The notes beneath the pieces are model-generated. The model was not told the DNA's origin. It saw nothing but the letters and a program-made list of their open reading frames with translations, and did no database searches. Positions 33,375 to 42,159 of a stretch of 64,000 bases of DNA are shown here, piece by piece (position 1 is the stretch's first letter; every line of letters starts with the position of its first letter). The stretch is from Clostridium estertheticum (GTDB lineage: Bacteria; Bacillota; Clostridia; Clostridiales; Clostridiaceae): the NCBI RefSeq assembly GCF_026650985.1, contig NZ_CP086239.1, positions 2,604,001 through 2,668,000 of the forward strand. Reading direction: 5' to 3'. The position numbers and the translations under genes were made by a program.

Positions 33375-33965
33375 ATGGCAATTGATACAAAAGCAATTGA
33401 GAAACATATAAGAGGCATTTTAATAGCATTAGGTGATGACCCAACCCGTGAAGGACTTATAGACACCCCTAAGCGTGTAGCTAAAATGTACGAAGAAGTA
33501 TTTGCTGGCATGTGTTACAGCAATGCTGAAATTGCTAAAATGTTTAATACAACATTTGTTGATGATCTAATAGTTAATGATGATTCTCGTGATATAGTTA
33601 TAATGAAAGATATACAAATTTTTAGTCATTGTGAACACCATTTGGCGCTTATGTATGATATGAAAGTTTCAGTTGCTTATGTTCCTAATAAAAAGATTAT
33701 TGGTCTAAGTAAAATAGCAAGAATAGCTGATATGGTAGGCCGAAGACTTCAACTTCAAGAAAGAATAGGAACAGATATTGCAGAGATTATGCAAATAGTA
33801 ACAAACTCTGCGGACATCGCTGTTATTATAGAAGGTGAACATGCCTGCATGACTACTCGTGGAATAAAAAAACCAGGTACTAAAACAATGTCCACTACTT
33901 TTAGAGGAAGATTTAATACTGACGTAATTTTAAACAATAAATTAATGATGCTTTATAATAAATAA
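33375..33965 (+). CDS. folE: GTP cyclohydrolase I
   Basis: Makes dihydroneopterin triphosphate from GTP, the entry step for both folate and preQ0; in this operon it feeds QueD. It has 196 residues with [25 protein letters not shown], the zinc Cys/His in [24 protein letters not shown], and the later zinc Cys in [16 protein letters not shown]. It starts 3 bases after queE. Confidence 0.95.
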   Translation: MAIDTKAIEKHIRGILIALGDDPTREGLIDTPKRVAKMYEEVFAGMCYSNAEIAKMFNTTFVDDLIVNDDSRDIVIMKDIQIFSHCEHHLALMYDMKVSVAYVPNKKIIGLSKIARIADMVGRRLQLQERIGTDIAEIMQIVTNSADIAVIIEGEHACMTTRGIKKPGTKTMSTTFRGRFNTDVILNNKLMMLYNK

Positions 33966-34001
33966 GTAAAATTTAAACAAATTAAAAGGAGCGTGTAGAT
34001 T

Positions 34002-34670
34002 ATGAATAGAGAAAAAGCAGTAGTAGTATTCAGTGGCGGACAAGATAGCACAACTTGTTTATTTTGGGCATTAAAAAAATATAAGGAAGTTATAGCTGTG
34101 TCTTTTGATTATGGCCAAAAACATATATTAGAACTTGATTGTGCAAAAACTATATGTAAGGAGCATGACGTTGAGTTTCATGTTTTAGACTTAAATTTAC
34201 TTAACCAGTTAGCACCGAATTCCTTAACAAGAAAAGACATGAAAGTGGACACGTCAGCCCCAAAAGGCAGTGTTCCTAATTCCTTTGTAGATGGACGCAA
34301 CTTATTATTTTTAACATTTGTAGCCGTATTTGCTAAGCAAAGAGGTATAAGTAATATTATAACCGGTGTATCTCAAAGTGATTTTAGTGGATACCCAGAT
34401 TGCAGAGATGTGTTTATTAAGTCATTAAATGTTACCTTAAATTTAGCCATGGGTTATGATTTTGTAATCGAAACACCTTTGATGTGGATTAACAAAGCAG
34501 AAACTTGGAAAATGGCTTATGATTTAGGTGTGCTTGATGTAGTTAAAGAGCAAACATTAACTTGTTATAATGGTATAAAAGGTAATGGTTGTGGAGACTG
34601 CCCTTCTTGTAAATTAAGAAAAAAGGGTTATATAGAATTCAAAGAAAAATATTTAGTACAAAAAGAATAA
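34002..34670 (+). CDS. queC: 7-cyano-7-deazaguanine (preQ0) synthase QueC
   Basis: ATP-dependent nitrile-forming enzyme and last of the preQ0 pathway (222 residues). [19 protein letters not shown] is the PP-loop (SGGxDS); [19 protein letters not shown] and [14 protein letters not shown] contact substrate. [22 protein letters not shown] carries the four zinc cysteines. It ends the operon and is followed by a strong terminator. No queF, queA, tgt or queT gene is present in this window. Confidence 0.95.
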   Translation: MNREKAVVVFSGGQDSTTCLFWALKKYKEVIAVSFDYGQKHILELDCAKTICKEHDVEFHVLDLNLLNQLAPNSLTRKDMKVDTSAPKGSVPNSFVDGRNLLFLTFVAVFAKQRGISNIITGVSQSDFSGYPDCRDVFIKSLNVTLNLAMGYDFVIETPLMWINKAETWKMAYDLGVLDVVKEQTLTCYNGIKGNGCGDCPSCKLRKKGYIEFKEKYLVQKE

Positions 34671-34715
34671 AACAAACTGTTATTACATTGCCTTGCTTTG
34701 TAATAACAGTTTGTT
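34671..34715. terminator. terminator of the preQ0 operon, overlapping the convergent gene's 3' end
   Basis: Perfect 17-bp stem AACAAACTGTTATTACA / TGTAATAACAGTTTGTT with an 11-base loop, starting right after the queC stop. The right arm is also coding sequence for the last residues of the convergent nucleotidase gene, whose stop lies within the hairpin. Confidence 0.85.
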
Positions 34716-35261
34716 TATTGTATAATATATTTCTTTCCAGTTATAAACCCTAACTATATTATCATTTAATGGTTTCCTATTATAATTCGTATCTATTAAA
34801 AGAACCTTAAATCCTGCATTTGATAGTTGAACTGCATTATCATAATTATCTTCGATAAACACATTACATTCTAATTCTCTTGCTTTATCCACCTTATAAT
34901 GGCTACCTAATACAAACAGCTCATCATATGCAATATTATTCCTCTTTAGATATGAATGAGTAAACATAGTTAATTCTTTTTCTCTTGCTGTAACAAAATA
35001 AATATTATGAAGCTCACTTAGTCCTTTTATAACAATTTGAACATCTTCCCGAAGTATCTGCTCTGAATGGATTTCAAATTTGTTTTCCTGATAAAATTCA
35101 TCATATTCTTTTAAAGTAACACCCATTATCTCATGTATATAATACTGGGTTACCTCATCCTCTGTTATATTTTTATTGAAATATTTATTAGTAATATTAA
35201 GCCAATAATAAGCATCTGTTATTGTTCCGTCAATATCGATGCATATATTTAAATTTTTCAT
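34683..35261 (-). CDS. HAD-family 5'-nucleotidase-like protein (NT5C/YqfW type)
   Basis: Phosphohydrolase of the 5'(3')-deoxyribonucleotidase group (192 residues). ICIDIDGTITDAYYW contains the nucleophile and acid aspartates (DxDGT), YFVTAREKEL is motif II (Thr/Ser), and CNVFIEDNYDNAVQLSNAG is the motif IV acidic pair. A YqfW-like nucleotidase role is likely, but the substrate is unknown. It is monocistronic and convergent with queC, sharing its terminator DNA. Confidence 0.82.
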   Translation of the reverse strand: MKNLNICIDIDGTITDAYYWLNITNKYFNKNITEDEVTQYYIHEIMGVTLKEYDEFYQENKFEIHSEQILREDVQIVIKGLSELHNIYFVTAREKELTMFTHSYLKRNNIAYDELFVLGSHYKVDKARELECNVFIEDNYDNAVQLSNAGFKVLLIDTNYNRKPLNDNIVRVYNWKEIYYTINKLLLQSKAM

Positions 35262-35365
35262 CTTACCTTCACTCTCCTCTCTATGATTTCATTATATGCA
35301 TGTTCTGTTAAGAACAGGTTAAATAAAGGTTATGTTTTATTTAAGTATTATTATCACCAATCGCT

Positions 35366-36307
35366 TTAAATTATTACATAATAATCCATTACAGAAACCT
35401 CTTCAAACCCACAAGATTCGTAAAGTCCAATTGCATTTTTATTTTGAGACTCAACTTCGAGAAAAATGTTATCAGCGCCTTTTTCTTTTAATATATCTAA
35501 TGTAGCTAATAAAATTTTTCGTCCATACCCCTTTCCTCTAAAGACTGGAAGCACTCCAAATCCATAAATAAAACCTTCCTTATTAATTATACTAATATGA
35601 ACCTTCCCTATAATTTCCTCTTTAAGAAGTGCCATATAGCTAATGAAATTATTACCTTGCTGAATAAAGGAGTTTTCTAAGTCTTCTTTATCCATATTAA
35701 CTACTTTAACCTCTTCACCATCAATTTCATTTTGTGGTTTTCCAAAGTAAATAGAAGTTTGGTTTTCAATTTCAGAAACGTCTTCACTAGTTGCTAATTT
35801 AAGTTTAATAATAGTAGCATTTTCATGTTTATGTATACTTTCCCCATCCAAAGCTTTTTTAGTTAAACACATTTTATACTCTGAGGTACCATATTCACCT
35901 CCAATAGAATTTATAAATTCTATTCCAGAAGTAGATGTATGATCACATAGCGCTAGAACCTCAGCTTTCGATATTCTTTGCCATTCTTCCTTTGCCATAA
36001 GATATAATTTTCTAAATATCCCCTTTCGCCTAAAGTCAGGATGTACCATCCCGCTTATTTGGACTGAATTTCCTCCGAAATTACATACTCCTAAATATCC
36101 TACTAAGGTCTTATTCTCATAATAAAGAAATTCTAGCAGTGCTCCGTCTTTTGCAGTTTCTTTTCTTTGCCTCTTTTTTAAATCAAGTTCCAATTTTAAG
36201 CAGGTCTTTTGTTTTTCATAACAAATAGCACAAAGGGCCCTAACAGCCTTATTGTCTTCCTCATCTAATTTTAATTTCATACAAATAGTATGATTATAAC
36301 TATCCAT
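35366..36307 (-). CDS. GNAT acetyltransferase with two GNAT domains
   Basis: Protein of 313 residues with two acetyltransferase folds. The first has HPDFRRKGIFRKLYLMAKEEW as its acetyl-CoA loop (R-x2-G-x-F). The second has VLPVFRGKGYGRKILLATLDILKEKGADNIFLEVESQNKNAIGLYESCGFEEV, the better preserved loop (R-G-K-G-Y-G) and N-x-x-A-x-x-L-Y. Only the second domain looks catalytically complete. The acceptor is unknown. It lies 27 bases downstream of the gene at 36335. Confidence 0.85.
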   Translation of the reverse strand: MDSYNHTICMKLKLDEEDNKAVRALCAICYEKQKTCLKLELDLKKRQRKETAKDGALLEFLYYENKTLVGYLGVCNFGGNSVQISGMVHPDFRRKGIFRKLYLMAKEEWQRISKAEVLALCDHTSTSGIEFINSIGGEYGTSEYKMCLTKKALDGESIHKHENATIIKLKLATSEDVSEIENQTSIYFGKPQNEIDGEEVKVVNMDKEDLENSFIQQGNNFISYMALLKEEIIGKVHISIINKEGFIYGFGVLPVFRGKGYGRKILLATLDILKEKGADNIFLEVESQNKNAIGLYESCGFEEVSVMDYYVII

Positions 36308-36334
36308 TATTCTCCCCCTAGTATTTACCTTAAA

Positions 36335-37015
36335 TTAAATTCTACTTCTCTTGCTTTTACTAACTCTTTTACTATTTCTATCTCTAGAAACAACCATCCA
36401 GAAGTGTTTAATAGTATGTAATCCTTCATAAAAAAAACCTGTTTTACAAAAGAAGAGCTCATCATTTTTCGTTTTTATCTGTGCTCTAAATGGATAGTTG
36501 TCGAGATTCCCTGAATAGCAAATAAATTGCCCCATGATCCTACAAATATCTGTAGGTGTTATCTGATATGGTTCTAAGGTTGTAAGACTTATTCCTGCTT
36601 GCCTTAGAGCTTCCATAACAAATTCAGTGCATATATATGTCTTGTAAATAGCATGCCTTTTATTATTAATAAGCCCAATAGCTTGAAGAAAATTGTAGTA
36701 ATAAACTTCTGTATCGTTATAAACTTCATAAATAAATTTACTTATCAATTCATATTTTTCTTCTGTTACGGGTATTCGATATATGTTTATAGGTACATTT
36801 TCCTTTAATCCTATAGTAAGAGTAAACACACTCTCACGAACTATGCCTCCCACAAGGGGATTACTTACTGACAACCTACAAAATGAATACATTTGACTTA
36901 AATTTTTATCTAAACTAATTGAAGCATGATTGTATTTTTCTTTTAAAAATTTTCTAACTATCTTTCCTGTAGATGTTGGTGTTCTTGAAATAATAACATA
37001 AACATACTTTTCCAT
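36335..37015 (-). CDS. permuted NlpC/P60-like (YiiX-type) papain-fold protein
   Basis: Protein of 226 residues. The N-terminal TGKIVRKFLKEKYNHASISLDKNL and central YKTYICTEFVMEALRQAGI supply the His and Cys expected in permuted papain-fold (YiiX/YebB) hydrolases. There is no signal peptide, so it would be cytosolic. A GTG-started frame extends seven codons further, but AAGGAG lies inside it, placing the start at ATG 37015. Substrate unknown; amidase or peptidase activity is inferred from the fold only. It probably forms a transcript with the GNAT gene. Confidence 0.6.
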   Translation of the reverse strand: MEKYVYVIISRTPTSTGKIVRKFLKEKYNHASISLDKNLSQMYSFCRLSVSNPLVGGIVRESVFTLTIGLKENVPINIYRIPVTEEKYELISKFIYEVYNDTEVYYYNFLQAIGLINNKRHAIYKTYICTEFVMEALRQAGISLTTLEPYQITPTDICRIMGQFICYSGNLDNYPFRAQIKTKNDELFFCKTGFFYEGLHTIKHFWMVVSRDRNSKRVSKSKRSRI

Positions 37016-37410
37016 TTCATTTCTCCTTGTATCCACTTATATAAATAGGTGACTTTCCTTCTAAAAGATGCCTAAACTTTATATTTTCATATAATAATAT
37101 TTTATAGAATTAAAAAAATGAAATTATTTATATTATAAACTTTAGCTTAATTATTTTCCACACAAAATCATCTTTATATAATATATCTTTATCAGTTAAT
37201 ATATTCTAATAATATTATTATTATATTGTTCCCAGTTATCCAACTTTTATGTTATTTATAATTTGCTAAGCTTTTATTGACAAATAATAAAATTAACCAT
37301 AATATTTCTTTATTACATAGAATATAAAATTTAAATTATGTGGTGTATCATCTTGTAATTTAAGATGTATAATATATATACATACAATCGCAAGTAAAGG
37401 GGTTACTATA
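37016..37410. promoter_or_regulatory. 395-base intergenic region with promoter for the AraC-type gene
   Basis: A sigma-A type promoter, TTGACA (37277-37282), 17 bp, TAATAT (37300-37305), reads toward the gene at 37411 and leaves a leader of about 100 bases. The leader contains a small CATCTT/AAGATG hairpin. The rest is AT-rich with nothing recognised. Confidence 0.55.
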
Positions 37411-39498
37411 ATGAGAAAAGAATATATAAGTTATATGAATGATTTACCTATAAGTATCTCCCTTAAGAATATAAATGACTACCCAATACATTGGCATAAC
37501 TCTATCGAAATAATTTTTGTGCTAGAGGGCAGTATTAATGTACTTATAGAATCTGGCAATTATGAAGTATACGAGCGTGAAATTGAAATTATAAATTGTG
37601 ATGAAGCCCACAGAATTTACTCAGAGGTTGAAAACAAGGTATTAATTTTCCACTTAGACCCTACATTTTTCGAAAAATATTATGATGATATGAAAAATAT
37701 ATATTTTTATACAAATTCAAGTGAAGAAGGCGCCCAAAGAGAAGAAAAATATGATGTTCTACGAAAATATTTATCTATCTTAGCTTGCGAAGTAATACAA
37801 AAAAGTGAGAATTTTGATGATCAAATAGAATCCATTTTAGTAAAGTTACTATTCCATTTAATAAACAATTTTCACTATCTTACATATGATGAAAAAGATA
37901 TAAAAGAAAATGTAACGCAATTTCAAAGGTATCATAGAATCATTAGGTATATATACAATAACTATATGAATAAGATAAGTTTGCAAGACATAGCAAGTAT
38001 AGAATATTTAAGTTCTTATTATTTATGTCATCAAATAAAAGAAATGTCTGGAACAAATTTAAAAGAATTAGTTAATAATGTACGAGTAGATGAATCTATT
38101 AAATTGTTATTAGATACTGATAAAACAATATCCGATATTTCTTTTGATGTTGGTTTTTCTCATGCCAGGTATTACAATAAAAGCTTTAAAGATCATTATA
38201 AGTGCACCCCACTACAATTCAGAAAAAAATATGATATACCAGCTGATCAATTGGATAGTTTTAAAAAAATACAAACTTATGATCTATCTACTTCCATTCA
38301 ATATTTATCTAATTATTTAGAAGACTATGATAGATTTAACTATACAAATAAAATTATAAAACTACAAACAGATTTCACGCTGAAAGGTACACAGTTATAC
38401 CACAAATGGGAAGAAAACATAAATTTAGGTCAAGCAAAGGAACTTATTAAAGCAAGGGAACAGGAATACCTAAGAACTTTTCAAGAGGCCATAGGTTTTA
38501 AAAATGGTATAGTTCAAAATCTCTTTGGAAAAGAAATGAAAATATATTTTAATGAAAATGTAAATTTCTTAAATTGGAATGAAGTTGAAAAACTATTGGA
38601 ATTTTTAATGGACATATCCCTTGTACCAGTAATAATTTTAGATCAAATCTTTGAAGATAAAAGTTCTTTTATAAAACTTTTAGAGAGTTTTATATTATAC
38701 TTCGCTGATATATATGGAATTGAAATTGTAAAGCTATGGAAATTTCAAGTCTCAAAGGATCTCTCTATAGAATATATAGAGATTTCAAAACAAATTTTCA
38801 AAAAATATCAATTGCAGGATTTAATAGAAGATCCCCTTAATGTACCTGAAGCTATAAATACCATTTATGACTCTTCGTATATGCTTCCATATATTATCCA
38901 TAATTTCATTAATGATACTAGCAGTTTGAATTCATTAAAGGCTTTTGACACCGTAGAAGAAAGCTCAATTTTAAATAATGAACTATTTTTTGGATCACCT
39001 GGACTCCTTACCTTAGATGGGATAAAAAAAGCTTCGTATTATGCCTATTATTTATTATCTAAACTAGGAGATGAAGTTATTGATAAAGGTGATGGATATA
39101 TTATCACAAGAAGAGATGAAGATATCCAAGTTTTACTTTACAGTTACAGTGATGAACTTAATACCCTAATTAAGCTAGAGGATTTAGCTAAAGGTAAGGG
39201 TAGTAAAAATATTACTGAGAGAAAAATATCCTTATCAATTAAAAATTTGATTCATGACTACAAAGTTATTAAGTATGAAATTGGAGAAAAAGTTGGCTCA
39301 GCTTACGACATTTGGTTACGAATGGGTAAACCAAAAAGACTTGGTTATGATGAGTGGAAGATTCTAACTAAAATTTCTACCCCTACCATTTCCTTATCTT
39401 ATGCTAAAAAAACCGCAGTTTATAATAATATAATAAAGATAGAGGGCTATGGTTCTACATTAATAGTTCTCCAGGAAGTACAAAAACACCTATTTTAG
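37411..39498 (+). CDS. AraC-family regulator with cupin N-terminus and glycosidase-like C-terminal domain
   Basis: Protein of 695 residues in three parts. Residues 1-110 are a cupin-type sensor (YPIHWHNSIEIIFVLEGSINVLIESGNYEVYEREIEIINCDEAHRIY). Residues 180-275 are a two-unit AraC DNA-binding domain (LQDIASIEYLSSYYLCHQIKEMSGTNLKELVNNVR; ISDISFDVGFSHARYYNKSFKDHYKCTPLQFRKKY). About 400 further residues resemble the GH39 beta-xylosidase-like tail of some Firmicute regulators (NLNWNEVEKLLEFLMDISLVPVIILDQIF-like barrel pieces, SPGLLTLDGIKKASYYAYYLLSKLGDEVI). It probably senses a sugar; whether the tail hydrolyses or only binds is not evident. Its stop lies within the terminator hairpin. Confidence 0.8.
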   Translation: MRKEYISYMNDLPISISLKNINDYPIHWHNSIEIIFVLEGSINVLIESGNYEVYEREIEIINCDEAHRIYSEVENKVLIFHLDPTFFEKYYDDMKNIYFYTNSSEEGAQREEKYDVLRKYLSILACEVIQKSENFDDQIESILVKLLFHLINNFHYLTYDEKDIKENVTQFQRYHRIIRYIYNNYMNKISLQDIASIEYLSSYYLCHQIKEMSGTNLKELVNNVRVDESIKLLLDTDKTISDISFDVGFSHARYYNKSFKDHYKCTPLQFRKKYDIPADQLDSFKKIQTYDLSTSIQYLSNYLEDYDRFNYTNKIIKLQTDFTLKGTQLYHKWEENINLGQAKELIKAREQEYLRTFQEAIGFKNGIVQNLFGKEMKIYFNENVNFLNWNEVEKLLEFLMDISLVPVIILDQIFEDKSSFIKLLESFILYFADIYGIEIVKLWKFQVSKDLSIEYIEISKQIFKKYQLQDLIEDPLNVPEAINTIYDSSYMLPYIIHNFINDTSSLNSLKAFDTVEESSILNNELFFGSPGLLTLDGIKKASYYAYYLLSKLGDEVIDKGDGYIITRRDEDIQVLLYSYSDELNTLIKLEDLAKGKGSKNITERKISLSIKNLIHDYKVIKYEIGEKVGSAYDIWLRMGKPKRLGYDEWKILTKISTPTISLSYAKKTAVYNNIIKIEGYGSTLIVLQEVQKHLF

Positions 39499-39509
39499 GG
39501 TGTTTTTTT
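39483..39509 (+). terminator. terminator of the AraC-type gene
   Basis: AAAACACC and GGGTGTT arms around TATTTTA, then seven T residues. The gene's TAG stop is inside the hairpin. Confidence 0.75.
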
Positions 39510-39645
39510 GTTATTTGCATATAATACAAAGCCTCATGTTAGCAACTTTGTACTTTCTATCTAGCAAGCGTGTGGATGTTAAAAAATGCATAATAGCGTA
39601 GAATAGTATCATAGAAACAAAAATTTTTAAGGAGTAGTGGATTTA

Positions 39646-41073
39646 ATGACGATAAGCAATATCACAGAAAGTAACAAAATGTTTGGTGAGGAAAAAATCG
39701 GGAAACTATTATTGAAATTTTCTGTGCCAGCAATAATTTCTTTAATGGTAGCAGAAATGTACAACATGGTTGATTCTATGTTTTTAGGTCAAGCTATAGG
39801 TGCTAATGCGATTGGCGCTCTAACCATAGCCTTTCCAATTCAAAGATTGTTTTTTGCCATATCTATGCTTATAGCTATCGGTGCTTCAACTTCCGTTTCA
39901 AGAAGTTGTGGAGACAAAGATTTCGAAAATCTTAAGATAATTATACCAAATGCTATAGTTCTAATGTTTATAACAATATCTATAATCGGTATTAGCATTT
40001 TTATTTTTCAAGATAAAATTCTAATTAGCCTAGGAGCCTCTAAAAATACATTTTCTCTTGCAAAAGATTATATAAGCATAATATTAATCGGTGTAATATT
40101 TCAAGCCTTTACTATAATCGCATCGTATATTATAACTTCTTTTGGAAACACAAAAATAGTTTTATTAAGCACTTCTATTGGAGCAATTTTCAATGTAATT
40201 ATAGATTATTTTCTAATAAATGTATTCTCATACGGAGTAAAAGGAGCTGCTATAGCAACCGTTGTATCTCAAATAATAGCTTTTATATATGTTCTTATTG
40301 TATTTATTCAATTAAAAATGAGCCTGAAATTTTCTTTTAAATTAACCCTAAACAAAGCAGTGTCTGTTGGAATAGTATGTGTTGGATTTTCAACATTTAT
40401 AATAGAAATATCCGACGCAATAGTTGCTGCTATATTAAATAATTTATTATTTTCCTATGGTGGAGATTCAGCCATCGTAACAATTGGATTAACTACAAGG
40501 GTTTCAATGTTTTTATTTATGACCGTAATGGGTATAAGCACAGCTATGCAACCGATCGCTGCATATAATTTTGGTGCAGGAAATTATACAAGGTTAAAAG
40601 AAGTTGTTAAGTCGTCCATAATTGCAGTATCTGTAAGTTCAACTTTATTATGGGCAATATTTATGATTTTTTCAGATACATTTATAGGGCTATTTATAAA
40701 TGATAAAGCCATTATTGAACAAACATCTAAGGCCTTTAGAATGGTTATAGCTGTATTCCCTTGCATTGGCGTATATTATTTATCAATATCTTATTGCCAA
40801 GCTATAAATAGAGTTAAGGCATCTTTCAAGTTATCAATATTTAGGCAGCTAATAGTATTTATACCACTCGTATATTCATTTGTAATTGGTCTTAATATGG
40901 GTGTGTCCGGAGCATGGCTCGCTTATCCCATTTCAGATGTGATATCTTTTATTACAGCTGCTATATTTATTAGGTACACTTATACATCCCTTGAAATACT
41001 AGAGAGGCATCAAATTTTTAAACTTAATAAGATTAAAATTAGACTTGCGAGGATTGCTAGTGCTGCTAGTTAA
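39646..41073 (+). CDS. MATE-family multidrug/cation efflux protein
   Basis: Twelve-helix Na+ or H+ antiporter (475 residues). It begins with the amphipathic KIGKLLLKFSVPAIISLMVAEMYNMVDSMFLGQAIGANAIGALTIAFPIQ, the NorM/DinF-like signature; a second repeat begins near ITTRVSMFLFMTVMGISTAMQPIAAYNFGAGNY, the standard Q-P-x-x-x-Y-N-x-G-A-G motif. A GTG three codons upstream is too close to AAGGAG, so ATG 39646 is preferred. It stands alone; substrate unknown. Confidence 0.9.
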   Translation: MTISNITESNKMFGEEKIGKLLLKFSVPAIISLMVAEMYNMVDSMFLGQAIGANAIGALTIAFPIQRLFFAISMLIAIGASTSVSRSCGDKDFENLKIIIPNAIVLMFITISIIGISIFIFQDKILISLGASKNTFSLAKDYISIILIGVIFQAFTIIASYIITSFGNTKIVLLSTSIGAIFNVIIDYFLINVFSYGVKGAAIATVVSQIIAFIYVLIVFIQLKMSLKFSFKLTLNKAVSVGIVCVGFSTFIIEISDAIVAAILNNLLFSYGGDSAIVTIGLTTRVSMFLFMTVMGISTAMQPIAAYNFGAGNYTRLKEVVKSSIIAVSVSSTLLWAIFMIFSDTFIGLFINDKAIIEQTSKAFRMVIAVFPCIGVYYLSISYCQAINRVKASFKLSIFRQLIVFIPLVYSFVIGLNMGVSGAWLAYPISDVISFITAAIFIRYTYTSLEILERHQIFKLNKIKIRLARIASAAS

Positions 41074-41099
41074 TATACCTCTACAAAACAAAGACATAG

Positions 41100-41152
41100 T
41101 ATAATTAAAAATCGATGTATAAAATATATTATAACATCGATTTTTAATTATA
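41100..41152. terminator. bidirectional terminator between MATE and S51 peptidase genes
   Basis: Long stem, AATTAAAAATCGATGT pairing with ACATCGATTTTTAATT around an AT-rich loop, between convergent genes. The right arm overlaps the last codons of the minus-strand gene. Confidence 0.8.
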
Positions 41153-41798
41153 CTTGCTCTATTTCTCCCTCTTTTATCATATTTATATCTCCATAAAATT
41201 GTAATTCATTATTAATTACAACTATTCCATCCCCATCATTACATGTATAAACTACATTACCAGTATTATTAGAATACTTCTTTAAATCATCTAAATACTT
41301 ACTACTCATATTCCAATGTGGCATAAAACTAAAATCAACTAGAGCTAAAGATGATAGATTTGATAAACCTACTATATCCTCACTACCAAATTGTGCAGCT
41401 GATATATCCTTTGCCATCATTATCGCACCTGCGCATAACCCTATAATACAACCACCATTTTGGACATATCGTCTTAACCTTGTTATAAAATATCTTTTCT
41501 TAAGATTATTTAAAAAATAGTAAGCATTTCCGCCTGATAAATATATTACATCAGACTTAAATATTTCATCTATTGTATCTATACTACAAAAATCATCTAT
41601 ATCAAAATACTTAAATTCAAAGTTTCCATATTCACGCAATTGAATTTTTGCCTTTTTAAAACTTTCTAATTTCTTATCTGTCATTGAAGGTATATAACTC
41701 AAAGTATATTTTCTATCTAAAAATATTTCTTTCATCCTCTTTACTAAATTAACATTATCCTTTTGCGTAAAACCACTGAGCAAAACTAACGCGCCCAT
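41148..41798 (-). CDS. peptidase E-like (S51 family) protein with Cys at the nucleophile position
   Basis: Class I glutamine-amidotransferase-like fold of 216 residues, related to dipeptidase E and cyanophycinase. VIYLSGGNAYYFLNNL is the conserved glycine strand. The nucleophile elbow reads GLCAGAIMM (Cys122), where S51 peptidases have GxSAGA. A downstream His in FMPHWNMSSKYL fits the catalytic His region. The Cys could make this a cysteine hydrolase or an amidotransferase-like enzyme; it may also be non-peptidolytic. Monocistronic. Confidence 0.75.
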   Translation of the reverse strand: MGALVLLSGFTQKDNVNLVKRMKEIFLDRKYTLSYIPSMTDKKLESFKKAKIQLREYGNFEFKYFDIDDFCSIDTIDEIFKSDVIYLSGGNAYYFLNNLKKRYFITRLRRYVQNGGCIIGLCAGAIMMAKDISAAQFGSEDIVGLSNLSSLALVDFSFMPHWNMSSKYLDDLKKYSNNTGNVVYTCNDGDGIVVINNELQFYGDINMIKEGEIEQV

Positions 41799-41985
41799 AT
41801 TATTATCACCTCACTTTCATTTTCTTATAAAATTTTCATTATTTTATATATTATACCACATTAATGAAAACCTATACATGGATATATATATATTTCTTTT
41901 TTTAGTCTATGAGAATTTTAAACACAATATTCCTGTTCTACTACTAACATATGGTCTTTATCAAAAAAAGTGAATTTATTATATA

Positions 41986-42014
41986 TTGACATCTTCTAAA
42001 AATATATGTATAAT
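41986..42014 (+). promoter_or_regulatory. gltX promoter
   Basis: TTGACA (41986-41991), exactly 17 bp, TATAAT (42009-42014): a full-consensus sigma-A promoter. Transcription should start near 42021, only about 40 bases before the T-box core. The rest of the 41799-41985 gap is AT-rich with nothing recognised. Confidence 0.75.
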
Positions 42015-42060
42015 TAAATTTGAATGTAATAAAAGATATAAGCATATATAATTTCAATTT

Positions 42061-42121
42061 AGGTGGTATCGCGAAAGTTTACCTTTCGTCCTGTTATATT
42101 TTAGGATGAGAGGTTTTTTAT
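42061..42121 (+). promoter_or_regulatory. T-box antiterminator core and terminator lacking a visible Stem I
   Basis: AGGTGGTATCGCG (42061-42073) is the T-box sequence that pairs with the tRNA acceptor end. It is followed by the terminator CCTTTCGTCCT (42082-42092) / AGGATGAGAGG (42103-42113) and a T run. Upstream there is no recognisable Stem I with specifier loop, and the consensus promoter leaves too little room for one. Confidence 0.7.
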
Positions 42122-42159
42122 TTTAAATTAAAATACTTACATAAGAAAGGATGATTAAT

